Position numbers and translations under genes: made by a program. From JAUWMI01 sp964630455 (GTDB lineage: Bacteria > Sumerlaeota > Sumerlaeia > MWCT01 > JAUWMI01), in NCBI GenBank assembly GCA_964630455.1, contig CAZVVA010000046.1, positions 1-20,929 on the forward strand: DNA of 20,929 nt. The letters run 5' to 3'. Each line of letters opens with the position of its first letter. Within the stretch, counting starts at the first letter, position 1. The notes below the pieces were generated by a model. The model worked only from the letters and a program-made list of their open reading frames with translations. It did not search any database and was not told the origin of the DNA. Below are positions 7,859 through 15,829 of this stretch, one piece after another.

Positions 7859-9004
7859 ATGGGCAAAGCAACCCAGTGCCAGATTATCATTGCCGCAGGA
7901 GGCACCGGCGGGCATATCATCCCGGCCCTGGCCATTGCAGAGGAACTCGCACACCGTCAGCCAGCACCCGGGCTCCTATTTCTCTGTGGGGCAAAGCCGC
8001 TCGAGCGCCAGCTCTACGAAGCCGCGGGCCATACGCCCTACGTGCTGAACGTCACACCTATGCGCACAGGCGTGCCCAACAGGGTGCGGGGAGTCTGGCA
8101 GCAGGCAAAGGCCGTTGTGGAAGCCTATCGCCTGCTCGGTCGTAATGATGCACATATCGTTCTTGGAATGGGAGGATACGTGGCTGCGCCAGCGCTGTTG
8201 GCGGGCCTATTGCGACACATTCCAATTGTGATTCATGAACAGAATACACTTCCGGGCCGCACAAATTATCTTCTGGCCCGATGGGCTAAAGCCGTGCTCG
8301 TTGGATTTCAACAGACAAAAGACCGCTTTCGCACCAAACGCTGTTACTGCGTCGGCAATCCCGTGCGAAGAGCCATTTTTCTTAGCCAGAAAGATGAAGC
8401 GAGGCAGTTCTTTGACCTGTCACGCGACGCACCGGTGATACTGGTGCTTGGCGGAAGCCAGGGTGCCAGGATGCTGAACCTGGCTGTGCTGGAAAGTATC
8501 AAGACGCTCAATCAGCTCTGGACTGCACCCTTTCCAGTACAGGTACTCTGGAGCACAGGAACGCAATATTACGACATGATCGAGTCTAAAATAAAGGAAG
8601 CGCAACTTCGGCACGTGCGTTGCCAGCTGCTTCCATACATCCAGGAAATGCATCTTGCCTATGCGGCTGCTTCGCTGGTGATCTGCCGCGCCGGTGCCAG
8701 CACAATCGCGGAGCTGACAGCCAAAGGCCTGCCAGCCATTCTGATTCCGTTCCCCTACGCAATTCACAATCACCAGCTGGTCAATGCTCAGGTTCTTGAG
8801 CGAGACGGGGCAGCAATTGTGATAAAGGAGCAAGCGCTAACGGTGGACAACCTGGCGACAACAATTCTTCAGCTCCTGAGCAGTCCAGAGCAATTAGGCC
8901 GCATGGCTAAGCGAAGCCGCGGATTGGCTGCGCCAGACGCTGCACGAAACATCGTAGATATCCTGTTACGCATCCTCAAGGAGGCAGGACACACCGTGGC
9001 CTAG
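7859..9004 (+). CDS. murG: UDP-GlcNAc:lipid I GlcNAc transferase MurG
   Basis: Peripheral inner-membrane glycosyltransferase (GT-B fold) that adds GlcNAc to lipid I, giving lipid II. The protein is 381 aa with all the family glycine loops: AAGGTGGHIIPAL (12-24), GMGGYVAAPALLAG (103-116) with HEQNTLPGRTN (126-136) after it, GGSQGARMLN (198-207), and the UDP-GlcNAc site RAGASTIAEL (277-286) with PFPYAIHNHQLVNA (297-310). ATG 7859 is the first possible start, since an in-frame stop lies three codons upstream (7850-7852). No clear Shine-Dalgarno sequence precedes it. The 103-base gap to ftsW holds a weak promoter candidate. Confidence 0.97.
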   Translation: MGKATQCQIIIAAGGTGGHIIPALAIAEELAHRQPAPGLLFLCGAKPLERQLYEAAGHTPYVLNVTPMRTGVPNRVRGVWQQAKAVVEAYRLLGRNDAHIVLGMGGYVAAPALLAGLLRHIPIVIHEQNTLPGRTNYLLARWAKAVLVGFQQTKDRFRTKRCYCVGNPVRRAIFLSQKDEARQFFDLSRDAPVILVLGGSQGARMLNLAVLESIKTLNQLWTAPFPVQVLWSTGTQYYDMIESKIKEAQLRHVRCQLLPYIQEMHLAYAAASLVICRAGASTIAELTAKGLPAILIPFPYAIHNHQLVNAQVLERDGAAIVIKEQALTVDNLATTILQLLSSPEQLGRMAKRSRGLAAPDAARNIVDILLRILKEAGHTVA

Positions 9005-9028
9005 CTATGCTATTATCAAAGATGGGGG

Positions 9029-9061
9029 GCAAAACTAAAATCCCTACTTTAGCCGTTTTGC
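9029..9061 (+). other. Imperfect hairpin in murG-murC gap
   Basis: GCAAAACTAAA (9029-9039) can pair with TTTAGCCGTTTTGC (9048-9061), leaving a three-base bulge (GCC region) and an 8-base loop. A G-run (9024-9029) overlaps its left edge. There is no downstream T-run, so a terminator role is doubtful. Its sequence is unlike the copies at 3715 and 6469. Confidence 0.35.
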
Positions 9062-9141
9062 AGCGCACCGATTCAGGTCCGGCTGCAGGCTTTAAAGCCA
9101 AACATTGAGAAATTGCACCGTAAATAAATCTGCTGGTTCTG

Positions 9142-9149
9142 AAAGGAAG
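9142..9149 (+). promoter_or_regulatory. Ribosome-binding site that fixes a TTG start for murC
   Basis: AAAGGAAG lies six bases before the TTG at 9156. An earlier in-frame TTG at 9105 has no such site, so this element decides the start of MurC. Confidence 0.65.
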
Positions 9150-9155
9150 AACGTT

Positions 9156-10547
9156 TTGCCACTACTAGCTAACAAGATACATTTCATCGGCGTAGGTGGC
9201 GCTGGTATGAGTGCCATTGCCTGGGTTCTGCTGAAAAAGGGCTACGACATCAGCGGCTCCGACCTCGCAGAGAACGCAATGACCCAGCGGCTGCGCAGTC
9301 ACGGAGCACGCATCAGCATCGGCCATCATCCCAGCAACATCCCAGAAGGCGCCATGGTTGTCATTTCCTCCGCCATTAAGGCCAACAATGCGGAGCTCTG
9401 TCATGCGCGGGAACTAGGTCTGCCGATTTGGCATCGAGCCCGGATGCTGGGCGAGCTGATGAACGAGGGAACATCGGTCGCCATTTGCGGCACCCATGGG
9501 AAAACGACAACCACCTCAATGGTTTCGCTTCTTCTCGAGACGGGCGGGCTTGAGCCCACGATCCTGATTGGTGGTGAAGTCAACGACATCGGTGGAAATG
9601 CCAAGCTCGGAACGGGAAAGTACGTGGTTGCAGAGGCGGACGAAAGCGACGGCTCCTTCCTCTCTCTCAGACCCAATTATACCATTATCACAAACGTCGA
9701 GTCAGATCATCTGGACTTTTACGGAAACTTTGAAGAAATCCTTAAGGCCTTTGCCATCTTCCTCAATCAGCTGAAAGATGGGGGGATTGCTATTCTATGT
9801 GCCGATAATCTCGGGATTCAGAAACTCCTGCCAAGGCTCAAGGTGCGCACGTTGCTCTACAGCCTTGAGCAGCCTTCAGCTGCCCTTTACGCTTCGGATA
9901 TTACGCTAAGTCCGTATGGCTCCCAGTTCACCTTGTTCAAAGATGGGAAGCCTTACGGGCAAGTGCAACTGTCTGTGCCGGGTCGCCACAACGTAGGAAA
10001 TGCTGTGGCAGCCATTGGCCTGGCTATGCTGCTGGGTGTCGGTTTTGATGACGCGAAAAACTGCATTCCACAGTTCAAGGGTGTGCTGCGCCGTTTCCAG
10101 CTCAAGGGCGTATCGGGCGGCATTTCTATTATTGATGACTATGCACATCATCCTACAGAAGTCATGGCTACAATTTGTGCCGCCACATCGCTGAAGAAAG
10201 AGCAGAAAGGCCGCATCTTCGCAGTGTTTCAACCTCATCGCTACTCCCGAACAAAGCACCTGGCACAAGAATTTGGCCCGGCATTCGTTGAAGCGGATTT
10301 CGCAGTGATTACCGACGTCTACAGTGCTGGCGAGCCACCCATCGAAGGTATTAGCGGAAAAACAATTCATGAGAGCGTTGTGCAAGCAGGTCATCCCCAC
10401 GCCTTATATGTTCAATCAGCGGCGGACATTTGCGAATATGTGATGCCGCTGCTCAAGCCGGGTGACATATTCCTGACCCTCGGCGCAGGAGACATCTGGA
10501 AAGTTGGTGAGCAACTGCTGTCAAATCTCTCACCAAAGCAGGCATGA
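9156..10547 (+). CDS. murC: UDP-MurNAc:L-alanine ligase MurC
   Basis: Cytoplasmic ATP-dependent ligase that adds the first stem-peptide residue. From the TTG at 9156 the protein is 463 aa and starts as MurC normally does: IHFIGVGGAGMSAIAWVL (8-25). Other motifs are the P-loop AICGTHGKTTTTSM (109-122), VAEADESDGSF, NVESDHLDFYGNFEE, the adenine/UDP-side motif DDYAHHPTEV and FQPHRYSRTK. I prefer 9156 over the in-frame TTG at 9105 because AAAGGAAG sits six bases before it and the extra 17 residues look unrelated to the family. The stop is followed nine bases later by murB, so the two genes are probably co-translated. Confidence 0.96.
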   Translation: MPLLANKIHFIGVGGAGMSAIAWVLLKKGYDISGSDLAENAMTQRLRSHGARISIGHHPSNIPEGAMVVISSAIKANNAELCHARELGLPIWHRARMLGELMNEGTSVAICGTHGKTTTTSMVSLLLETGGLEPTILIGGEVNDIGGNAKLGTGKYVVAEADESDGSFLSLRPNYTIITNVESDHLDFYGNFEEILKAFAIFLNQLKDGGIAILCADNLGIQKLLPRLKVRTLLYSLEQPSAALYASDITLSPYGSQFTLFKDGKPYGQVQLSVPGRHNVGNAVAAIGLAMLLGVGFDDAKNCIPQFKGVLRRFQLKGVSGGISIIDDYAHHPTEVMATICAATSLKKEQKGRIFAVFQPHRYSRTKHLAQEFGPAFVEADFAVITDVYSAGEPPIEGISGKTIHESVVQAGHPHALYVQSAADICEYVMPLLKPGDIFLTLGAGDIWKVGEQLLSNLSPKQA

Positions 10548-10556
10548 CGTATAAGA

Positions 10557-11474
10557 ATGAAACAGGTCAAGTCACTTGCCACGCAGTACGACCTGGAGTT
10601 GCTCTTTGACGAACCCATGGCTCGACATACTTCCATGGGAGTTGGTGGGCCAGCTGAGGTTCTGGCCATCGCGCATGACCAGGATGCGCTGCGTGCTCTG
10701 GTCAGCTATGCTGCAGAATCCCATACCCCGATCGCGCTTGTAGGAGGCGGGACAAACATCATCTGTGCGGATGAACCGTTGCCCGGAATCGTGATGAAGT
10801 TGGGCAGAGCGTTTTGTGAGCTGGAGCGACAGGAGGATGTGGAGGTGACTGCAGGTGCAGCGTGCCAGCTTGCCCGAGTACTGGAGGAATCGGTAAGATA
10901 CGGACTCGGAGGACTAGAGTGCTGCTGGGGCATTCCCGGGACGCTCGGTGGAGCAATTGCGGGAAACGCGGGTATGGGCGACCCCGGCATCTGCTCGTTG
11001 CTGAAAAAGATAGAAGGCCTGACGTGGCAGGCAGAGCAAGTCACCCTAACGAGCGGGCAGTTCAGTTTTGGCTACCGCCGGTGCTCGCTGTCCCAGTACT
11101 TACTCACGCGGGCGACGTTTACGCTCCACAGTCTCGATCCCAAGGAGCAAAAAAAACTTCTGGCGATGTATCGCGCGCGGCGGCGTAATCAACCCACTGG
11201 CGTGCGTTCGTCAGGATGCATCTTCAAGAATCCTGGCAGTGATTATGCCGGACGCCTGATTGAAAAGGCAGGTTTGAAAGGAACAACCATTGGCGACGCA
11301 ATGGTATCGCCAATGCATGCCAATTATGTTGTAAATCGAGGCCGCGCCAGGGCCGCCGATATCCTGGCACTGATACGGCTGATCCGCAAGCGGGTCAACG
11401 AGCAGTTTGCCATAAATCTTGAGCTGGAGGTGAAAATTATCTCCGCGGCAGGACATGACGTGTCGCTGCAATAA
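10557..11474 (+). CDS. murB: UDP-N-acetylenolpyruvoylglucosamine reductase MurB
   Basis: Cytoplasmic FAD enzyme that reduces UDP-GlcNAc-enolpyruvate to UDP-MurNAc with NADPH. At 305 aa it belongs to the shorter type II group. The FAD-binding domain has HTSMGVGGPAEV (24-35), GGGTNII (63-69) and GIPGTLGGAIAGNAG (125-139). The substrate part has FGYRRCSL (171-178), SSGCIFKNPGSDYAGRLIEKAGL (in two stretches, 218-226 and 227-240) and LELEV near the end. Cys221 stands where the E. coli enzyme has its proton-donating serine; Ser/Cys exchange at this place is plausible for catalysis. It starts nine bases after murC. Confidence 0.95.
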   Translation: MKQVKSLATQYDLELLFDEPMARHTSMGVGGPAEVLAIAHDQDALRALVSYAAESHTPIALVGGGTNIICADEPLPGIVMKLGRAFCELERQEDVEVTAGAACQLARVLEESVRYGLGGLECCWGIPGTLGGAIAGNAGMGDPGICSLLKKIEGLTWQAEQVTLTSGQFSFGYRRCSLSQYLLTRATFTLHSLDPKEQKKLLAMYRARRRNQPTGVRSSGCIFKNPGSDYAGRLIEKAGLKGTTIGDAMVSPMHANYVVNRGRARAADILALIRLIRKRVNEQFAINLELEVKIISAAGHDVSLQ

Positions 11475-11520
11475 TTGAAGACATACGACAGTTCCTCCAC
11501 GACCTATCTATCATACAGAC

Positions 11521-11554
11521 GCCCTTCAACGTGCTGCGCACACACGTTAGGGGC
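11521..11554 (+). other. Hairpin in murB-ftsQ gap
   Basis: CCCT (11522-11525) and AACGTG (11528-11533) pair with CACGTT (11543-11548) and AGGG (11549-11552), giving ten pairs with a two-base bulge and a nine-base loop. No T-run follows. It may be a decayed palindromic repeat or an mRNA structure ahead of ftsQ. The gap holds no ddl gene. Confidence 0.35.
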
Positions 11555-11580
11555 ATACGCAGATCGCAACTAATGCTCTA

Positions 11581-11586
11581 AAGGAG
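11581..11586 (+). promoter_or_regulatory. Ribosome-binding site that fixes a GTG start for ftsQ
   Basis: AAGGAG lies seven bases before the GTG at 11594. The next in-frame ATG is at 11618, too far away for this site, so GTG is the likely initiator. Confidence 0.75.
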
Positions 11587-11593
11587 TAGAACA

Positions 11594-12439
11594 GTGGGTG
11601 CACGATCCAAACGAAACATGACCAAATACCTGTCGAAGCAGAAAATCAAAGTACGTCGGGCACGAAGCCGCAGACCTTTTCCTGAGCGTGTCAAGCAGTT
11701 CTTTTTAACGACGGGAAAAGTATGCCTTGCTTGCTGTCTTATGGCTGCCATCATTATTTCCGCCAAGACCATCCACCATTTTCTATTTGAATCCACTTAT
11801 TTTCAGCTAAACAATCTCGTCATCAAGGGCGTCTCGCCTCAACTTGCCAAAGAGGTCAAGGCTGCTACGGGTCTCGACAGCGGCTCCAGGCCAAATCTCC
11901 TGACAATTAAAACGGAACGGATCAAACGACGGGTTGCAAGCCATCCAAAGATAAAATACGTACGTGTCGTGAAGAAATACCCCTCAAGCGTGATCATCCG
12001 TGCCCTCGAACGCGAACCTGTAGCCATTGTAAATAGCCAAAAGATGTATTTAGTCGATGCCGAAGCCGTCGTGATTGACACGCTCGGCCAGACAAACCAG
12101 AGTACCGCAGCTTTCCCTTTCATTACTGGAGTCCCAGCCTCGCGCATCCAGCTCGGTCAGCCAATTGATTTGGATGCCGTGTTGCGAAGCATTGATTTGA
12201 TCGTGAACTTGGAGGCAAAGAATCCAAATCTTTATAAGCAGCTTGCAGAAGTACACATTACCGAGGAGAACGAGATTACAGCATATTTGAAAGGGGGAGT
12301 GGAGATCCGATTCGGCAATACTCCACCGGTGGAAAAGCTGCCTGCTCTGGAAACATTTGCAGCAAAGATGCGAACACTCAAGAAGCTCCGTTACGCAGAC
12401 TTTCGCTTTGGGAATCAAATCTATTACGTCATGAGATAG
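11594..12439 (+). CDS. ftsQ: Cell division protein FtsQ (POTRA domain)
   Basis: Bitopic inner-membrane divisome protein that links early and late division proteins. The protein is 281 aa with a strongly basic cytoplasmic tail (1-40), one membrane segment (about 41-58, rich in Ala, Cys, Ile), then a periplasmic POTRA domain (about 68-140) beginning FQLNNLVIKGVSPQLAKEV and including NLLTIKTERIKRRV and HPKIKYVRVVKKYPSSVIIR. The following EREPVAIV and YLVDAEAVVID are typical of the FtsQ beta domain. Start GTG is chosen because AAGGAG sits seven bases upstream. Sequence identity in this family is low, so the call rests on the motif pattern, topology and position before ftsA. Confidence 0.92.
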   Translation: MGARSKRNMTKYLSKQKIKVRRARSRRPFPERVKQFFLTTGKVCLACCLMAAIIISAKTIHHFLFESTYFQLNNLVIKGVSPQLAKEVKAATGLDSGSRPNLLTIKTERIKRRVASHPKIKYVRVVKKYPSSVIIRALEREPVAIVNSQKMYLVDAEAVVIDTLGQTNQSTAAFPFITGVPASRIQLGQPIDLDAVLRSIDLIVNLEAKNPNLYKQLAEVHITEENEITAYLKGGVEIRFGNTPPVEKLPALETFAAKMRTLKKLRYADFRFGNQIYYVMR

Positions 12440-12463
12440 CGAGCCGGAGCCGGGCGTAATGTA

Positions 12464-12486
12464 TTGAGGCCGCGTCGCGACCTCAA
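12464..12486. repeat. Near-perfect 23-base palindrome in ftsQ-ftsA gap
   Basis: TTGAGG (12464-12469) and CGCG (12471-12474) mirror CGCG (12476-12479) and CCTCAA (12481-12486), with a single central T and one C/A mismatch. It could act as a symmetrical protein-binding site or as a short hairpin, and it lies 78 bases before the ftsA start. No second copy was noticed in the window. Confidence 0.5.
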
Positions 12487-12563
12487 GGCTACTTCGGGAC
12501 TCTGAACATCTGTTAGCCAGTTCCTGCTCTGAGTAGCCGCAAATCCGAGAGATCACAAGACCA

Positions 12564-13799
12564 ATGCGCCGCACACGCAGACAGAAGATCATTACAGGCC
12601 TCGACATGGGCACGACCAAGATTTGCGCCATCATCGGGCAAATTGATGAGGACGACCAGCTTTCCGTCCTGGGCGTCGGGTCCAATCCATCACACGGTCT
12701 GCGCAAGGGCATTGTGGTGAGCATTGACGAGACCATAGACTCAGTCCAGCGAGCGGTGCGTAAAGCCGAACAAATGGCCAACACCGAGGTACGAGATGTG
12801 TTTGTCGGCATCACTGGAGGCCATCTCACCAGCATGAACAATCGCGCTATGGTTGAGGTGGCCAATCCAATCCGTGGTGTGAGGCGAGCTGACCTTGCCC
12901 GAGTGCTCGACAAAGCCAAATCTATCGCCCTCCCTCTAGATCGCGACATGATAAAATGGGTGAAGCAGACGTATCTGTGCGACGACGAACCGTGCTATCA
13001 AGATCCCCTGGGCAAGGCATGCTCCAAACTCGAGATTAAGCTGCACATCGTCACCGGTGCAATTAATGCGACCCAGAATATTGTACGATGTGTGAACATG
13101 GCAGGCTTTTGCACCGCAGATGTCCTGCCAGAATCACTGGCGTCCTCACTGGCCACCATAGACGACGATGAGAAGGATCTCGGCGTCATCCTGATGGATA
13201 TTGGAGGCGGAACAACGGATATTGCCGTCTTCACAAACGGGTCCATCCAGTTCACCAATGTTGTTCCCTACGGTGGCGATAATATCACCAACGACATTGC
13301 TATCGGTCTGCGTGTCTCCCATTATGATGCAGAGAACATTAAAAAGAAATACGGCCATGCCATGGCTTCTGCGGTCTGTCCTGACGATACCTTCGACATT
13401 CAGCGCGTGCTCAATCAGAAGCGTGAGCGGGTGAAGAAACGCTTCCTCTGCGAAATTATCCAGGTTCGCCTGGAAGAAATCCTCCTGATGGCGAAGGAAG
13501 CGATAGACGCCACACCGTACCGCGACAGAGTATACGCCGGGATTGTACTGACTGGTGGTACAGCATTACTCAATGGCATCGTCGAGCTAACAGAAAAGAT
13601 CTTCGATCTCTCGGTCAAGGTGGGCGTACCACAAGGATTGAAAGGTCTGTCGGGTGTGGTGTCGAGCCCGATCTACTCAACCGGCATTGGCATGGTACTC
13701 TGGGGGCTCAATCCAGAAAGCTCGGCTTATTTGAATCATCGTACACTTCCCCGGGTGATCCTCAACTTCGCACGGCGGATTATTGATGTTTATGCTTAG
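12564..13799 (+). CDS. ftsA: Cell division protein FtsA (actin-like)
   Basis: Cytoplasmic actin-family ATPase that anchors FtsZ to the membrane and recruits late divisome proteins. The protein is 411 aa. Nucleotide-site motifs are TGLDMGTTKICAIIG (11-25), MDIGGGTTDIAVF (211-223) and LTGGTALLNGI (329-339). GLRKGIVVSIDETIDSVQ (45-62) and GITGGHLTS (82-90) are typical FtsA. The last 17 residues (LPRVILNFARRIIDVYA) form a short basic amphipathic helix, the expected membrane-targeting tail, and follow the core without a long linker. The 1C domain region is unusually rich in Cys (CDDEPCYQDPLGKAC). A weak GAGAGA lies 11 bases before the ATG. Confidence 0.96.
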   Translation: MRRTRRQKIITGLDMGTTKICAIIGQIDEDDQLSVLGVGSNPSHGLRKGIVVSIDETIDSVQRAVRKAEQMANTEVRDVFVGITGGHLTSMNNRAMVEVANPIRGVRRADLARVLDKAKSIALPLDRDMIKWVKQTYLCDDEPCYQDPLGKACSKLEIKLHIVTGAINATQNIVRCVNMAGFCTADVLPESLASSLATIDDDEKDLGVILMDIGGGTTDIAVFTNGSIQFTNVVPYGGDNITNDIAIGLRVSHYDAENIKKKYGHAMASAVCPDDTFDIQRVLNQKRERVKKRFLCEIIQVRLEEILLMAKEAIDATPYRDRVYAGIVLTGGTALLNGIVELTEKIFDLSVKVGVPQGLKGLSGVVSSPIYSTGIGMVLWGLNPESSAYLNHRTLPRVILNFARRIIDVYA

Positions 13800-14026
13800 T
13801 CTTCCGGTGAAACTGCATAACGTCGGCACGAAGCGGATCACCATATATGAGAAGAGAAAGGAGGAGGCAGCACAAGAATCAATTCCTAGCAGGTTGTTTC
13901 ATTATTAGATAGCGTGAGAAAGCGGTCCTGGCCGCCGAGGCGGCTATGCTCGAATTCGCCGAGTGGTGGACACGCTTTATATACCCGCCCCAAGCAATGC
14001 GGCATAGTTGCGGATGATATTTGAAT

Positions 14027-14033
14027 AAGGAGG
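14027..14033 (+). promoter_or_regulatory. Strong ribosome-binding site of ftsZ
   Basis: AAGGAGG lies seven bases before the ftsZ ATG. It is the closest match to the full anti-16S consensus ahead of any gene here, consistent with the high cellular demand for FtsZ. Confidence 0.8.
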
Positions 14034-14040
14034 AAGAGAC

Positions 14041-15450
14041 ATGGGTCACAAGGGAAATGCAGAAGAGCAGAAGTTCCAGTTCGAATCAGAAAATCCTTCT
14101 ATCGCAAAGATCAAAGTGATTGGGATTGGAGGCGCAGGAAGCAACGCAGTGGATGGAATGTGCGACCATGGCCTGGGGAATGTTCAGTTCTACGTCTTGA
14201 ACACTGATCTTCAGGCTTTGCAAATGGCCAAATGTTCCAACAAAATCCAGATCGGTGAAGACATCACGGCTGGCCTGGGTACAGGCGGCGATCCGGTCAT
14301 TGGCGAAAAAGCCGCTCTCAGCGCAAAAGAGATCATTGCTGACATTCTTAAGGACACTGACATGCTGTTTGTCACAGCTGGCATGGGGGGCGGTACCGGC
14401 ACGGGCTCCTCACCCGTGGTGGCCGAAATTGCTAAAGAAATGGGAGCTCTGACAGTGGCGGTCGTAACCCGGCCGTTTCGCTTCGAAGGCCCACAACGCA
14501 TACGCAAGGCCGAGCAGGGAATCGAGCGACTACGAGAGGTTTCGGATACGGTCATTGTCATTTCCAATGAGCGCCTGCTCGAGGTCGTCGGCCCTACGGC
14601 TACCCTGGTGGATGCCTTCACGATGGCCAATAACGTACTGGCACAAGGTGTCCGCAGCATCTCTGATCTGATCTCTGTCCCTGGCCTAATTAACGTTGAC
14701 TTTGCCGATCTCAAGGCAGTTATGGGCGAGACCGGCGGCGCCGTAATGGGCGTTGGAGTTGGAAAGGGCGAAAATCGCGCCGCAGAGGCAGTTCGCAAAG
14801 CCTGTTCCAACCCACTTCTCGATAAGATCGTCATTGATGGCGCCAAAGGAATTCTCATCTGCATTGCCGGCGGCAATGACATGCGACTCAATGAAATCAA
14901 CGAGGCGACTACCTTGGTCTACGAAGCTGCTGAACCTGATGCCAATATTATCTTTGGCGCGGTAACTGATCCCAATTTGAAAGATGAACTCAAGGTGACG
15001 ATCATCGCTACGGGATTCTTTGATGAGGCAAGACGAATCCAACCGGTAATTGAAGAAAATAGAAGACTCCCGTCTTCAACCGCACCGGTAAGTCTGAAAG
15101 CGAAGCCTGAGATCGTGATGTCACGCGATCCCGACCGGCGGCAGAAGGTAGAACCGGCACGTGCCAGCGACGAACATGGAATGCGAAAAGGCTCTGTCGA
15201 GCCGACCGCTGCCCGGGCTAATCCCAAATCTGCAAAAACGCCACAGCCGAACGTCCTGGAATTCAACAGGCCCGACAATCCCCTGCGCCAAGACTTTACC
15301 TCTGCATCGCAGACCGACCAGGCGTCTTCTGACACACATGGCGGTGGCGATCATGATCTTTCTGCTATGGCGAAACAGCCAGACGCTAAGCGCGAGAGGG
15401 ATCTGGAGACACCGGCTTTTCTGCGCCGGCGAAAAAGCCTGTTTGATTGA
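14041..15450 (+). CDS. ftsZ: Cell division GTPase FtsZ
   Basis: Tubulin-like GTPase that forms the Z ring. The protein is 469 aa. Motifs are IGIGGAGSNAVDGM (27-40), NTDLQAL (54-60), the tubulin signature AGMGGGTGTGSSP (113-125), RPFRFEGPQR (144-153) and the T7 synergy loop NVDFADLK (218-225), which completes the GTPase site of the next subunit. After the globular part (to about 330) there is a linker of about 120 residues rich in Pro, Arg, Lys, Asp, then the conserved C-terminal peptide DLETPAFLRRRKS (454-466) that binds FtsA and other partners. A strong AAGGAGG precedes the ATG. The 241-base gap after ftsA is the longest in the dcw part and may allow separate expression. Confidence 0.99.
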   Translation: MGHKGNAEEQKFQFESENPSIAKIKVIGIGGAGSNAVDGMCDHGLGNVQFYVLNTDLQALQMAKCSNKIQIGEDITAGLGTGGDPVIGEKAALSAKEIIADILKDTDMLFVTAGMGGGTGTGSSPVVAEIAKEMGALTVAVVTRPFRFEGPQRIRKAEQGIERLREVSDTVIVISNERLLEVVGPTATLVDAFTMANNVLAQGVRSISDLISVPGLINVDFADLKAVMGETGGAVMGVGVGKGENRAAEAVRKACSNPLLDKIVIDGAKGILICIAGGNDMRLNEINEATTLVYEAAEPDANIIFGAVTDPNLKDELKVTIIATGFFDEARRIQPVIEENRRLPSSTAPVSLKAKPEIVMSRDPDRRQKVEPARASDEHGMRKGSVEPTAARANPKSAKTPQPNVLEFNRPDNPLRQDFTSASQTDQASSDTHGGGDHDLSAMAKQPDAKRERDLETPAFLRRRKSLFD

Positions 15451-15829
15451 GCAACACCAAAGAAACTGTTTTAGAATTCTTTGTACCTATGTTCCAGGGG
15501 TATTAAGAATCGTGCTGGATTAAACACGTACCTATACTTAAAAATGAAAGATTGGATAGGCTTGAATAGCGCTTAAACAATTAAATCTGGATATCTGAGA
15601 TGGCGATTCGTATGGACACTAAGAAAGCCATTTCAATTCTGACGTCGTAAGTGCATTCTTCTCGGTGAAGAATGTGCTTTTATTTATTGTAGAAAAATGC
15701 AGAAAAGCATGAAGAAAAAGCTCCAACTTGACGATGAGTATAAGAATAAAGGTGAGAGTCTTTTCGTTCTGACGTTAATTGAGGCCTTTTAATGAAAGTG
15801 CTGTTTATTCATTCTGCGAGGCGCACAAG
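15451..15829 (+). other. Gap between ftsZ and the c-di-GMP gene: terminator and one small open frame
   Basis: This 379-base, visibly A+T-rich stretch has no gene I can identify. It holds the terminator hairpin at 15651-15688 and a 9-base direct repeat TTCTGACGT at 15637-15645 and 15767-15775. A 31-codon frame at 15697-15792 (MQKSMKKKLQLDDEYKNKG...) lies after the terminator but lacks a ribosome-binding site. No clear promoter or c-di-GMP riboswitch was recognised. Confidence 0.5.
15651..15688 (+). terminator. Rho-independent terminator closing the dcw unit
   Basis: GTGCATTCTTC (15651-15661) pairs with GAAGAATGTGC (15667-15677) around the five-base loop TCGGT. Eight inner pairs are Watson-Crick, then two G-U and one G-C. 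The T-rich tail TTTTATTTATT follows directly. It lies 200 bases after the ftsZ stop and upstream of the next gene, so it probably ends transcripts from ftsZ. Confidence 0.8.

Noticed and set aside
12050..12949. Long minus-strand open frame opposite ftsQ-ftsA
   Set aside because: Spans two well-supported genes and has no family motif or ribosome-binding site.
13931..13944. GCCGCC-GA-GGCGGC inverted repeat before ftsZ
   Set aside because: Two-base loop and short G+C-rich arms; no T-run and no related copy, so likely chance.
14211..14900. Long minus-strand open frame opposite ftsZ
   Set aside because: It mirrors codon periodicity of ftsZ on the other strand; Ser/Arg/Pro-rich with no recognisable domain.
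15451..15829. c-di-GMP riboswitch upstream of the HD-GYP gene
   Set aside because: I could not find the conserved GEMM-type core; only the terminator hairpin is clear.
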